64,000 bases of DNA from assembly GCF_009389715.1 (NCBI RefSeq), contig NC_052399.1, forward strand, positions 24,313,146-24,377,145, given 5' to 3'. Positions within the stretch are counted from its first letter, which is position 1. The number at the start of each line of letters is the position of its first letter. The notes below the pieces were generated by a model. It worked only from the letters and a program-made list of their open reading frames with translations. It was not told the DNA's origin and ran no database searches. The position numbers were made by a program, and so were the translations under genes. This document shows, piece after piece, positions 1 through 11,169 of this stretch. The DNA is from Phoenix dactylifera. Taxonomy: Eukaryota > Streptophyta > Magnoliopsida > Arecales > Arecaceae.

Positions 1-117
1 CCTCACCCAAAATAACTAATCGGAATATATTATTTGAATTCCTTAATCCTATATAAGTACCCAAAATCTATCCAGCGAATAACCGATGTGGGACTAAGCG
101 CCCGCACGAGTCTCGCA
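1..117. repeat. Truncated LTR of a small TRIM-type retrotransposon
   Basis: This stretch resembles the two terminal repeats of the small element at 1770-2203. It shares the opening that begins cctcacccaaaa, the run ending in cctatataagtac, and the conserved block aaccgatgtgggacta. It is cut by the window edge, so a solo LTR cannot be told from the end of a longer copy. No coding potential is expected. Confidence 0.6.
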
Positions 118-1764
118 TGATGAGCAACTGGATGAAGCTCTGTTAGAATGGAGGTCGTTCGGTAGCTCGAATGCTTCCTTGGGGCTCTGGTTTTGGGAAG
201 GGAACTGGATGAAGTTCTTGGTCTTCTCGCTAGTCCTCATCGTCTCCGGCACGACCGGCGGTGGAGGCGGCTGACAGCATGCCCCCAGAGCCCAGAAGTT
301 GTCGAAGATCGCGATCCACCAAGCATCGCGGGCGCTTGACGGGGCAACATACGTGAGGGACGGACGTTCTGGGGGGAAACGTAGCAACGGTAGCCATCTA
401 GGAACTTCGCTGATTCCTTTGTTAGTTTCTTTCGATGTTCTTAGTTTTTCTCTTGAAGTTCTTAGTTCTTTCTCTTGTCTAGTTTATATGGATTTCAGCT
501 GAATTCATCGACTTTGGCTACAAATGTGGAATGCAGGGAGAAGATACTGAATGGATGAAAGTGGTGCTTCGATGTCCCAATCCAATTCCTGATGGTTGGA
601 TTAGAGTGTTCTCCCCTGCACAATTTAAGTAACTCGCTCAATATTTATTATCCTTTCGATTAAATAGGTTTGGAATTAATCTAGCAATCATGTAGAATAA
701 GCGAACCTTGATAAATATGTTATCTTATGTTTAGTAAATGAGAAGGGTTATGCATTGTTTTTTATATGTCTCAGTTCATCTACTTGTCCTGCTGAGAATG
801 GTAATAGGAGAGAGAGCAACATCCATTGAAATTCTCATCTCTTCCGCTTTTCAATGACTGGTCCAATCTTTGTAGCAGCAAGCTTCTTATCGAGCATGCA
901 AAAGTGTGGCACAAAATCAAGAGATTGCCTCCATTTCTTTCTCACACATGATTTCAGCTGTGGCACGCCTTATGTTTAGCCCCGAACCCAGAACGTAACA
1001 GACGCAGATGCTGCACACCTGTATTGCGGACCATACAAGCATGCAAGGCTACTGATCCTATCAGGTATACTTTGGTTTTCAGCTGGTTATTGTATGGGGT
1101 GAGTGTATTACTTCTTCCTGCAGACATACTTTGGTACTTTTTGGTCTGCCGGGGCTGCTTTACCACGTCAGGTTCTGTGTTGCTAGAAAAGCTGAGTTTT
1201 TCTCTTTACTAGCCTTTCTCTGTGCCTTGGTTGCATGGTTCGACTGACTTTGTAGACAGGTGGGTGTGGGTCGGTTTTCCAAATTTCTGTTTCTAAAACC
1301 TATTCTAAACCAGGTTGCAGAATCTCTGTGTTCATTATGGAGACTTTGCAGATTTTCCTCAGGGTCAATTTCCCACCTTCCACATCAAGTGTTCTCCATG
1401 GAAGAGGCCCAAAGTTATTTTTCTTCAGCTGGTTACTTCTTACTCTGATTTCTTCCTCCCTGGTTACTTGTCTCTGTACTGGTTACACACCAAAGTTGTA
1501 TTTGCACTGGTGTTCATCCCTACTTTTGTTAGGTGCCAATCCCTCTTTGGTAGGCTTTTTTCCCCACTGTAATCCTCTAGCCATGCAATAAAGGCCCGGT
1601 GGATCTTACCTCGTTTTAACTTCGAAAAAGATATTCTCAGCTCCATAAGGGTGCAACAAGCTACAAGTGAAACAAATCTATTTATTTCTTATCTTCTCTT
1701 ATATACAACTTGTCTTTGAAATTTTAGTGTATATCCCAATCATGTGATTACTGTGGTCACCGCT
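118..1764. other. Gene-poor stretch with possible exon fragments
   Basis: No recognised gene. Around 500-632 on the plus strand an open stretch contains the peptide GEDTEWMKVVLRCPNPIPDG, with exon-like composition and ending near AAG-TAA. I cannot assign it to a family. A second exon-like piece lies at about 1310-1430. They could be remnants of a host gene later broken up by the retrotransposon insertions to the right, or chance open frames. Confidence 0.25.
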
Positions 1765-1769
1765 AGTAC

Positions 1770-2203
1770 TGTAACACCCCAGGACCTCATCCAAAATGGT
1801 GAGCCGAAAAATATTATTTGGATTTTTTGATCCTATATAAGTAAGATCTACCTAACGAATAACCGATGTGGGACTAAACACGCCCTCACGGGTCCTCACA
1901 TACTTTCCTCGTTTAACTCATGAGGTCCTCGTCAGGCTAAGGGTTCAAATCTATTTAAATCTAATCACAAACACCACGATCGACTCGTGGTCAGTCTCAA
2001 TGGACCTGTGCTGCAATGTTTTGTAGCCCACATAGGTTATGAGCCGGATCCGCTCTGATATCATTTATAACAATATAGGACATCACCCAAAATGACTAGC
2101 CAAAAGGTATTATTTGGATTCCTTGATCCTGTATAAATATCTAATATCTATCCAGCAAATAACCGATGTGGGACTAAACATATGCCTTCACGGGGTCCTC
2201 ACA
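1770..2203 (-). mobile_element. TRIM-type miniature LTR retrotransposon, 434 bp
   Basis: Two similar terminal repeats (1770-1900 and 2066-2203) flank about 165 bp of non-coding DNA. The left repeat starts TGTAACACC and ends CA. Next to the right repeat, 2052-2063 reads gctctgatatca. On the minus strand this is one base from the initiator-tRNA-Met primer site TGGTATCAGAGC, which sets the orientation. The element is flanked by an exact 5-bp duplication, AGTAC (1765-1769 and 2204-2208). Size, lack of genes, and the LTR plus tRNA-Met site fit TRIM/SMART elements, which depend on enzymes from other retrotransposons. The two repeats differ at many positions and the right one starts TA instead of TG, so the insertion is old. 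Confidence 0.8.
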
Positions 2204-2208
2204 AGTAC

Positions 2209-2688
2209 AGAACTAACTTGGATACTAAATTTGCAGCCCAAGGTCGTTGCAATTTCAAATGCATCTTCCTTTGTGAATCAAAACGCTCCTGTTTATGGAC
2301 AGCTTGCACCAGAAAAAAAACTTGGAATGAGGCTAGCTGATCATGGCCTGCTCCATTTAATTTACTACTTAATTTCTTTTTGTCTTTTCCTGAACTATTA
2401 CATGTTAAAGAGAATCTTTTATAGCAGTTCGTTTTTTATTCTTTGTATGTGTTACTAATGTCACCCAAGGCACCCACTGATGGCTCCAAATGAATGGAAA
2501 TAGCCCTGGTAACGAGGTTGGAAACCTGCGCAGATTTAGATGTTGTGTTACATAAGAAAGTAGATATAATTCTTAGTTCCCAGTTTGATAGTGTGTGGAG
2601 TCAACAGAACAAGATCTGTTAGGGGGACTGCAAAATCCCCTACTTGTTTCAATGGTTTCTTTACACCATATTAGACTACTCCAGAATA
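2209..2688. other. Insertion-site flank of the Tat element; possible exon remnant
   Basis: On the plus strand an exon-like piece follows a good acceptor, ttgcag, near 2236. It encodes a frame containing FVNQNAPVYGQLAPEKKLG, running to about 2345. I do not recognise it. The sequence would continue after the retrotransposon at 16710, so the Tat element may sit in an intron or a decayed gene. Confidence 0.25.
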
Positions 2689-2693
2689 GGTCT

Positions 2694-3924
2694 TGTTGGG
2701 GGAAAAACCCCAAGTCATACCGCCACGGAGGCGCTCGGCAAGAGAACGCCGACCGGAAAAGCGCTCGACTAAAGGAGCCGGCTAGAGAACGCCGACCGGA
2801 AAAGCGTTCGACTAAAGGACGCCGACCAGAGAGAGCGCCAAGAGGCGCCCAACCAAAATAACCAAGTAGGGATGCTCGGCTAGAAAGAGCCGACCAGAAG
2901 AACGCCGACCAGAGAAGCGCTCGAACTAGGAAGCGCCGACCAGAGACAGCGCCAAATAGAGGCGCTCGGCTAGAAGGTGCTCGCCCAAAGGGCGTCGACC
3001 AGAAGTACTAGAAGCAACCCCGCCACAGGGCGCCCCTCTGGGCGACCAGCTCGGCTCGGCACTCTTGCCGAGCCGATGCCTTAACTAATACTCCTCCCCG
3101 CCTAGCTTTCTTGAAAGGTCCGGCGGCTATACACGCGACTCTACTACAACCTGCCACTATCTCCAAGCCATCAAGGCATAAGATCTCCGCAGGTATTCGG
3201 CACGACCTGCCATTAATGCGTGAGACTCCCTCAAGTCTCCAATGCACTCAGTCATTTAATGAACACGGCTCAAGACGATCTCCGGATCACTGAACCATCA
3301 AAGCGTATGGCTCTCCCTGACCGTCGGTTCATTCGGTAATAAATGCACTTACCATCCACGGACCCCAGGCCCACCACGGCCGGCGGTTCAACCACTCCAA
3401 CAGGTCCGATCGACCGTGACAACTCCCTGGTTCCGGTCTGATTCGGTCCCGTTCTCCACTACGCCATTAATGGGCCAAATCGTGCCCAATTATGACAAAA
3501 AGAGACAAATTTCCCTGCCACCTCCCAGGTAACGTAATCCCCTTCTATAAAAGGAAACCTGGGAGAAGGGAATGGGGGGACCCCCGGAGAGAACCCTCCT
3601 GGACCGGGTGAAAAGAAGCAAACAGCACAGACACAATTGAGGACATCATCCTCTTCATTTTCTTTATCTTATCCAAATGCTCTCCTGCTTGTCCTCTCCA
3701 CATATTCCCCCTCTGACTTAAGCATCAGAGGGCCGGCGCCGGGGAGCCCGGCCACCGGCTTTTTTGCAGGACAGGACAGGACTGGACGCACCACCCCTCT
3801 TTGCTCTCTTCCGCTCCCCAGCGGAGGACGCGGCCGGCCGGCGCCCCGCCGTCCGCCCTCTCAGGCGGCGGAGCTCCTCCTCCCCTGGCTTCGCGGCGGC
3901 CCCCGGGTCCAATTTCCAGCAACA
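2694..3924 (+). repeat. 5' LTR of the Tat element
   Basis: 1231 bp. A TATA box, tataaaa, lies at 3546-3552, so transcription probably starts about 30 bp downstream. The first 350 bp are made of degenerate short repeats of the form gccgaccagagaagcgctcg. Compared with the 3' LTR it has an extra 5-bp unit in a short ggaca repeat near 3770. Confidence 0.95.
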
Positions 3925-3926
3925 GT

Positions 3927-3943
3927 TGGCGCTAGAGGAAGGG
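3927..3943 (+). other. Primer-binding site of the Tat element
   Basis: Two bases after the LTR the sequence TGGCGCTAGAGGAAGGG has the TGG start expected for a site complementary to a tRNA 3' CCA end. I cannot say from memory which tRNA it matches. Confidence 0.65.
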
Positions 3944-3958
3944 ACCGAGTTCGCTGCC

Positions 3959-6900
3959 ATGAAGCTAAAAAGCAAAGGGGCTTCCAATGCCTCTCGACGT
4001 CCTCCACCCAGTCCTGAGCATTCCGTCCGGAACTCACCACCTCCGGCCGAGTCAACCCCTCAAGTTCGGCCGGAGCAGTTTGATGCCCTGGTGCAACAAG
4101 TGCAAGCCTTGGCTACCGCTGTCCAAAGTTTGCAACCCAGGGGCATCCCAACGGCACCGCCTCCTCCGGCTCCAGCTCAACCGGAGCCTCCTACAAGCGG
4201 ACTTCCCCTTCGAGGTCAGGACTCCCAAGTCCAGGCCTCCCTCTGGAGAGAGCACCCAGCCAGAGGCTACGGAGGCTGGCCACAGCCTTCAGAAGCTGAG
4301 TCGGTTCCAGGGCAACCTGCGCTCGAACGAACCGCTGCAGCGATCCTCCAGAATGATGAACTCGACAAGAAGGTCGAGAAGCTGGAGCGCCAAATCCAGG
4401 CACTCCACGGGAGAAAATCAGGACGTGATAACGACTTCGAGTTCACTACGAAGTCACCCTTCTCCCCGGAGATCGAAGATGAACCGGTCCCACTACGGTT
4501 CAAGATGCCCCAGGTGGAGCCCTACAACGGCAAGGCTGATCCCCTTGACCACCTGGAGAGTTACCGGGTCTTAATGGCCCTACAAGGAGCCTCGGAGGCC
4601 ATGATGTGCAAAGCTTTTCCGGCGACACTCCGAGGGCCAGCCCGGCTTTGGTTCACCGGGCTGAAGCCGAGTACTGTCTCTTCCTTTGAGCAGCTCGGCA
4701 GACAATTTGCTGGCAACTTTGCCGCCAGCCAGCCCCAGCGGCGGACATCCGACTCCCTCCTTGATATCAAACAAAAGGAGGGAGAATCCTTCAAGGAGTA
4801 CTTGGACCGGTTCACCGCCGCAACATGGGAGGTCCGGGAGCTTGACCAGTCAATCGCCATGTCGGCGTTGAAGACTGGAGCCCGGTCCTACAGATTCCTC
4901 TTCTCGATCGAGAAGAATTTCCCCACGGACCTCACCGAAATGTTCGCTCGGGCGCGGAAGTATGCCAAGGCAGAAGAGGCCGTGGCGGTTAGGCGGGGCG
5001 GGACCGAGCAGAACCCCAAGAAGAGACGTCGCGAGGAGCACGGCCAGCCCAGAAGCCCGTCTCCACGACGAGCTAAGAATCCGCCCCGCCCGAAGAGTCC
5101 ACCCCGGTTGAGAGGACCGCCACAGCAGAGGTCACCACTCCGCCCGAGGTTCCCACTGCAAGCCCGTGCACCCGAAGGGAGGTATGAAAAGTATACTCCC
5201 CTCAATGCTCCTCGGGCTGAAATCCTCATGGAGATTGAGAGTCGGGATTGCATCCGGCTCCCACCTCCGAAGCCAGACACCAGAATCCGGCGTGATCTCC
5301 GGAAGTATTGCCGTTTCCACCGGGATCACGGCCATGATACCGAGGATTGTTATCAGCTCCGAAATGAGATCGAAGCACTCATTCGCCGAGGGGTGCTCGA
5401 TCGGTTTGTGCAAGGCCGGCGTGAAGGGAAGAAGCCAGCCGAAGGAGCAGCACAGCCTGAAGGTTCAAATGCCAACAAGCCCATCGCCGGCGTCATCAAC
5501 ACTATCCGAGGCGGGACCTCGGCTGGGGAAGCCTCAGGGGAAGAAGCCTCCTCGAAGCGCCCGCGCACCTCTGAAGCCATCTCCTTCTCAGATGATGATC
5601 TAGAGGGAGTCGAAACTCCCCATGATGATGCCGTGGTCATCTCCATGATCATAAATAAATTTGATGTAAAACGCATCCTGGTTGATAATGGAAGCTCGGC
5701 GAATGTTTTGTATTTTGGTGCTTATTGTAAAATGGGGATGACAAAAGAACAGCTACGGAGGATGAATGCTCCGCTAGTTGGATTCACTGGGGATTCAGTC
5801 CCAGTAGAGGGCGAGATCGACCTTCTGGTCACAGCCGGGCTCGCCCCTCGTGAAAGTACCATGGGTATGAGCTTCCTTGTAATACGCCTGCCCTCGGTTT
5901 ACAACGCCATCCTCGGAAGGCCAGGACTCAACGCCCTCCGAGCAGTGGTTTCAACTCACCACCTGCTGATGCGATTCCCTACCAGCCAGGGAGTCGGTGA
6001 AGTTCGGGGGGACCAAATGGTGGCAAGACGATGCTACCTAGCGACCCACGAGGCAAGACGACCAGCCGAGGTGCCTGCCCCAACAACTGACCAGCCCTCA
6101 ACTGAAGTTATGGAGGCACGGGTCAACCCCCAGAAAGAGCGGGTAGAGCCTGGTGAGTTGTTAATTCAAGTTCCCTTACGAGAGAACTTTCCCGAGCTAA
6201 CCGTGCAGGTCGGCTCTGGCCTTGGCGAACACGAGAGGAGTCGCCTCGTCAACTTCCTACGGGACAATATGGATGTCTTCGCATGGTCGCCTGCAGACAT
6301 GCCGGGGATGGATCCGGAGGTCATGGTCCACCGGCTTCAGGTGAAGCCGACCTGCAAGCCCGTGCGACAAAAGAAGCGAGGCGCCGCCCCTGAACGACAA
6401 CGAGCAGCAGCCGAGGAGGTCGGCAAGCTCCTTGAAGCCGGCTTCATCCGGGAGATATCCTACCCGGAATGGCTCGCCAATGTGGTCCTCGTCAAGAAAG
6501 CCAGCGGGAAGTGGCGTATGTGCGTGGACTACACCGACCTGAATAAAGCCTGCCCGAAGGACAGCTTTTCACTTCCCAGCATCGACCAGCTCATGGACTC
6601 CACCTCGGGTCACGAGCTGCTGGCATTCGTGGACGCCTTTTCCGGATACAACCAGATCCGCATGGCGCCAGAAGATGAGGAAAAGACAGCCTTCATCACC
6701 GACGGGGGAACCTACTGCTACAAAGTGATGCCATTCGGCTTGAAAAATGCCGGGGCAACTTATCAAAGGCTGGTCAGCCGGATCTTCAAAGACCAAATAG
6801 GCCGAAACATGGAGGTCTACGTGGATGACATGCTGGTGAAAAGCAAGGTGGCGCAAGACCACATAGCCGACCTCAATGAAGCATTCTCCACACTCCGAAA

Positions 6901-7675
6901 GTACCAGATGAAGCTCAACCCAGCTAAATGTGCATTCGGGGTCACCTCCGGCAAATTCCTCGGCTTCATCATTACACAACGAGGAATTGAGGCCAATCCA
7001 GAGAAGATCCGAGCCCTCCAAGAGATGACGCCTCCCAGGACGGTCAAAGAGGTACAGCGGCTCACGGGCCGAGTGGCAGCCCTCGGGAGATTCATCTCCC
7101 GCTCGGCCGAGCGCTGCCTTCCATTCTTTGCAGCCCTCAAGAAGCCGAAGAACTTTTTGTGGTCGGACGAGTGCCAGCAATCTTTTGAAGAGCTCAAGCA
7201 CCTACTGGCTTCCCCTCCCCTGCTCATGAAGCCTCAACAGGGTGAGCTCCTCTACTTGTATCTAGCTGTCTCCCCTGTAGCAGTAAGCTCGGTCCTGGTC
7301 CGAGAGCAGGGCAAACTCCAGAAGCCAGTATATTATACCAGTCGGGTCTTAAGGGACGCCGAGACCCGATACTCCAAGCTTGAGAAGACCGCCTATGCTT
7401 TGGTCATCTCGGCTCGGAGGCTCCGACCCTACTTTCAAGCTCATACAGTGGCTGTGCTGACTGACCAGCCGGTCAAGCAGATCCTGCAGAGATCAGATCA
7501 TGCGGGTCGGATCACTAAATGGGCCATTGAGCTCGGAGAATTCGACATCGAGTACCGGCCCAGACCGGCGATCAAAGCACAAGCACTCGCAGACTTTATA
7601 GTCGAGTGCACCATACCGGATGAGGTCGAGCCTGAACCTGAGCCACCGGTGGAGCAGACCCCGAGTTTGACATAG
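3959..7675 (+). CDS. gag-protease-reverse transcriptase-RNase H polyprotein, ended by TAG
   Basis: The frame is open from 3764, but the first ATG outside the LTR, at 3959, is the likely start. Domains in order: retrotransposon gag core (PYNGKADPLDHLESYR to about 4900); a basic region; a CX2H-type knuckle (CRFHRDHGHDTEDC, about 5310); an aspartic protease with the active site VDNGSSANVLY (about 5680); reverse transcriptase with WRMCVDYTDLNKACPKD and the catalytic YVDD at 6818-6829; and the first RNase H-like domain (YSKLEKTAYALV, LTDQPVKQIL), ending near 7600. The frame stops at TAG 7673-7675 and resumes in the same frame as the second RNase H. Relatives have a tryptophan codon at this point, so the stop is most simply a TGG to TAG change. 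It would cut the integrase off the polyprotein unless it is read through. Confidence 0.9.
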   Translation: MKLKSKGASNASRRPPPSPEHSVRNSPPPAESTPQVRPEQFDALVQQVQALATAVQSLQPRGIPTAPPPPAPAQPEPPTSGLPLRGQDSQVQASLWREHPARGYGGWPQPSEAESVPGQPALERTAAAILQNDELDKKVEKLERQIQALHGRKSGRDNDFEFTTKSPFSPEIEDEPVPLRFKMPQVEPYNGKADPLDHLESYRVLMALQGASEAMMCKAFPATLRGPARLWFTGLKPSTVSSFEQLGRQFAGNFAASQPQRRTSDSLLDIKQKEGESFKEYLDRFTAATWEVRELDQSIAMSALKTGARSYRFLFSIEKNFPTDLTEMFARARKYAKAEEAVAVRRGGTEQNPKKRRREEHGQPRSPSPRRAKNPPRPKSPPRLRGPPQQRSPLRPRFPLQARAPEGRYEKYTPLNAPRAEILMEIESRDCIRLPPPKPDTRIRRDLRKYCRFHRDHGHDTEDCYQLRNEIEALIRRGVLDRFVQGRREGKKPAEGAAQPEGSNANKPIAGVINTIRGGTSAGEASGEEASSKRPRTSEAISFSDDDLEGVETPHDDAVVISMIINKFDVKRILVDNGSSANVLYFGAYCKMGMTKEQLRRMNAPLVGFTGDSVPVEGEIDLLVTAGLAPRESTMGMSFLVIRLPSVYNAILGRPGLNALRAVVSTHHLLMRFPTSQGVGEVRGDQMVARRCYLATHEARRPAEVPAPTTDQPSTEVMEARVNPQKERVEPGELLIQVPLRENFPELTVQVGSGLGEHERSRLVNFLRDNMDVFAWSPADMPGMDPEVMVHRLQVKPTCKPVRQKKRGAAPERQRAAAEEVGKLLEAGFIREISYPEWLANVVLVKKASGKWRMCVDYTDLNKACPKDSFSLPSIDQLMDSTSGHELLAFVDAFSGYNQIRMAPEDEEKTAFITDGGTYCYKVMPFGLKNAGATYQRLVSRIFKDQIGRNMEVYVDDMLVKSKVAQDHIADLNEAFSTLRKYQMKLNPAKCAFGVTSGKFLGFIITQRGIEANPEKIRALQEMTPPRTVKEVQRLTGRVAALGRFISRSAERCLPFFAALKKPKNFLWSDECQQSFEELKHLLASPPLLMKPQQGELLYLYLAVSPVAVSSVLVREQGKLQKPVYYTSRVLRDAETRYSKLEKTAYALVISARRLRPYFQAHTVAVLTDQPVKQILQRSDHAGRITKWAIELGEFDIEYRPRPAIKAQALADFIVECTIPDEVEPEPEPPVEQTPSLT

Positions 7676-9382
7676 ACTCTGCATGTCGATGGCTCTTCAA
7701 ACTCGGGAGGTAGCGGAGCGGGACTTATCCTCACCAGCCCGGAGGGGGTGGTCGCCGAGCAAGCCTTGCGCCTCGAATTTCCTGCTTCAAATAACATGGC
7801 GGAGTATGAAGCGCTCGTCGCCGGGCTCAAGCTAGCCAAAGAGCTAGGAGTAAAGGACTTGAAGGCCTTCAGTGATTCTCAGCTCGTCGTCAACCAAATT
7901 ATGGGCGACTTCGAAGCCAGAGACCCGACCATGCAGAAGTATCTTCAGAAGGTACGGGATCTCGTCTCGACCTTGGAATCCTTTCATATTCAACATGTTG
8001 CCAAGTCGGAGAATCTCAGGGCCGACCAGCTATCAAAGCTGGCGTCCTCTCGCATGAGCGAGCTTCCAAAAGAGGCAGTACTGGAATATCTCCAAAAGCC
8101 CAGCACAGACGAGCCCGAGCAGACCCTCTGCACCGAGTTCGAGCCAAGCTGGATGGATGAACTCATCAGCTATCTGCAAGACGAAACCCTCCCCGCTGAT
8201 GAACGAGAGGCTCGCCGAATCAAGCGCCTCGCCACCCGGTACATACTATACGAGGGAAAGCTCTATCGGAGATCCTTCACCTCTCCCCTCCTCAGATGCC
8301 TTCGCCCAACGGAAGCTAATTATGCCCTGCGCGAAGTCCACGAAGGAATTTGTGGAAACCATCTGGGAGGGCGAGCATTGGCCCATAAAATTCTGCGCCA
8401 AGGATATTATTGGCCGACACTCCAGAAGGATGCTATGGATTTCGTCCAAAGATGCGACCGGTGCCCAAGGAACGCCAATGTTCAGCGCCGGCCCTCGGCT
8501 CCTTTGACTTCTATCAGCTCCCCTTGGCCCTTTGTCCAGTGGGAAATTGACATTCTAGGGCCATTTCCACTGGCCACCGGGCAAAGGAAGTTCCTGGTCG
8601 TCTCCATCGACTACTTCACAAAGTGGGTAGAAGCCGAGCCCCTCGCCCGGATCACCGAGCAGAAGATGCGGGATTTCGTCTGGAAGTCCATCATTTGCAG
8701 ATTCGGGCTTCCCCGCATCCTTATCTCTGACAACGGTCGCCAGTTCGACAACATCCATTTCAGAGAGTTCTGCTCCGAGCTTGGCATTGACCACGGCTTC
8801 ACCTCGGTCGCGCATCCTCAGACAAACGGAGAAACCGAGGTAACAAATCGTACTATCTTGCAGGGTCTCAAAGCCAGGCTCGACAAATCTAAAGGACAAT
8901 GGGTCGGAGACCTGTACAATGTCCTGTGGGCTTACCGGACCACGTTCCGCGTCCCCACCGGCGAGACCCCCTTCAACCTAACATATGGGACGGAGGCCGT
9001 CATTCCACTAGAGATTGGGCTCCCCTCTCCAAGAGTCGAGCACCACGATGCCAGCTCCAACTCTTCGCAGCTCAGAGGCAACCTCGACCTGATCGAGGAA
9101 ACAAGGGAGGCCGCCCGAGTGCGTATGGCGAGGTACCAGCAAAAGATAGCTCAGTACTACAACGCCAGGGTCAAAGTCAAATCTTTCAGACCAGGAGACC
9201 TTGTCCTCAGAAGAGCTGAAGCCTCCCGACCAACTGAGCAAGGAAAGCTGGCCCCGAATTGGGAAGGACCATACCGAGTCACGCGCATCCGCCGACCCGG
9301 GACTTATAAGCTAGAGTCCTTAGACGGGACTCCCATTCCGCGGAGTTGGAGCTCTGAAAATCTCCGCGTGTACCACCAGTAG
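7676..9382 (+). pseudogene. Second RNase H and integrase, downstream of the in-frame stop
   Basis: Continues the pol frame after the TAG. A plant-type (archaeal-like) RNase H starts at once, with its first catalytic Asp at 7688 (HVDGSSNSGGSG), then NMAEYEALVAGLKLA, FSDSQLVVNQ and the last motif near RADQLSKLAS. The integrase follows: zinc-binding HEGICGNH...CDRC (about 8340-8465), catalytic Asp in WEIDILGPFPL, second Asp in ISDNGRQFDN, Glu in HPQTNGETEVTNR. The C-terminal GDLVLRR...WEGPYRV domain ends with a PRSWSSENLRVYHQ tail and no chromodomain. The first internal ATG (7748) lies past the RNase H Asp, so independent translation would give a defective RNase H. Functional parts look intact, and only the upstream stop makes it a pseudogene. 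Confidence 0.88.
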
Positions 9383-9652
9383 AACCCTAAGGGGTTCCCC
9401 ATTATTCAACCATTGAATTTCATTCTATGAATTTCATTTCACAATAAACTGATGGTTTGCGTACTTATTCCGAGCTCACCAATTCTCCTGATTATCTCAT
9501 GCCATCAGGTTTATTCTTCTTCCCTGACCACGGTTGGGATGCCCCGGTGCCTCGGGATGATGGAGTACCTACGCGGGCTCCCTGAAGATGTTCGTGAGTT
9601 CGTGGCGCGCTCTCCACCGGCAACGAGCTCGGCTCGTGCTCCATCGTCTATT

Positions 9653-11025
9653 GAGTAGCGGTCCTCTCTGACCGGACGAGCTCGGCTCGTGCTCCATCGA
9701 CTATGAGTAGCGGTCCTCTCTGACCGGACGAGCTCGGCTCGTGCTCCATCGACTATGAGTAGCGGTCCTTTCTGACCGGACGAGCTCGGCTCGTGCTCCA
9801 TCGACTATGAGTAGCGGTCCTTTCTGACCGGACGAGCTCGGCACGTGCTCCATCGACTATTGAGTAGCGGTCCTTTCTGACCGGACGAGCTCGGCTCGTG
9901 CTCCATCGACTATGAGTAGCGGTCCTCTCTGACTGGACGAGCTCGGCTCGTGCTCCATCGACTATGAGTAGCGGTCCTTTCTGACCGGACGAGCTCGGCT
10001 CGTGCTCCATCGACTATGAGTAGCGGTCCTCTCTGACCGGACGAGCTCGGCTCGTGCTCCATCGACTATTGAGTAGCGGTCCTCTCTGACCGGACGAGCT
10101 CGGCTCGTGCTCCATCGACTATGAGTAGCGGTCCTTTCTGACCGGACGAGCTCGGCTCGTGCTCCATCGACTATGAGTAGCGGTCCTCTCTGACCGGACG
10201 AGCTCGGCTCGTGCTCCATCGACTATGAGTAGCGGTCCTCTCTGACCGGACGAGCTCGGCTCGTGCTCCATCGACTATGAGTAGCGGTCCTCTCTGACCG
10301 GACGAGCTCGGCTCGTGCTCCATCGACTATGAGTAGCGGTCCTTTCTGACCGGACGAGCTCGGCTCGTGCTCCATCGACTATGAGTAGCGGTCCTCTCTG
10401 ACCGGACGAGCTCGGCTCGTGCTCCATCGACTATTGAGTAGCGGTCCTCTCTGACCGGACGAGCTCGGCTCGTGCTCCATCGACTATGAGTAGCGGTCCT
10501 TTCTGACCGGACGAGCTCCGCTCGTGCTCCATCGACTATGAGTAGCGGTCCTCTCTGACCGGACGAGCTCGACTCGTGCTCCATCGACTATGAGTAGCGG
10601 TCCTTTCTGACCGGACGAGCTCGGCTCGTGCTCCATCGACTATGAGTAGCGGTCCTCTCTGACCGGACGAGCTCGGCTCGTGCTCCATCGACTATTGAGT
10701 AGCGGTCCTCTCTGACCGGACGAGCTCGGCTCGTGCTCCATCGACTATGAGTAGCGGTCCTTTCTGACCGGACGAGCTCGGCTCGTGCTCCATCGACTAT
10801 GAGTAGCGGTCCTCTCTGACCGGACGAGCTCGGCTCGTGCTCCATCGACTATTGAGTAGCGGTCGTGCTCCATCGACTATTGAGTAGCGGTCCTGACCGG
10901 ACGAGCTCGGCTCGTGCTCCATCGACTATGAGTAGCGGTCCTCTGACCGGACGAGCTCGGCTCGTGCTCCATCGACTATGAGTAGCGGTCCTCTCTGACC
11001 GGACGAGCTCGGCTCGTGCTCCTAC
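9653..11025 (+). repeat. 52-bp minisatellite inside the Tat element, about 27 copies
   Basis: The unit begins gagtagcggtcctctctgac and ends ccatcgactat. It is 52 bp, or 53 bp in copies reading attgag. Each unit holds the perfect inverted repeat ACGAGC-TCG-GCTCGT, so single-stranded DNA or RNA could form a row of hairpins. Two unit variants (tttctgacc and ctctctgacc) alternate in a five-unit super-period of 261 bp, seen as repeats starting at 10327, 10588 and 10849. The array is open on the minus strand in places, but those frames are by-products. It lies between the integrase and the antisense gene. Confidence 0.9.
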
Positions 11026-11169
11026 CCCGACCTCGGCCGGGATGCCTCGAGACGTCGAGATGCCCCGGTTTATCGGGATGCCCCGATGCGTTGGGATGCG
11101 GTCTTCATTGACCAAGACGAGCTCGGCTCGCTGTCCGCCGGCTTCAGCCGACGAGCTCGGCTCGTTCTC

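Noticed and set aside
9653-11025. Regular direct repeats suggesting a CRISPR array
   Set aside because: Units are directly adjacent without unique spacers, and the DNA is a plant retrotransposon.
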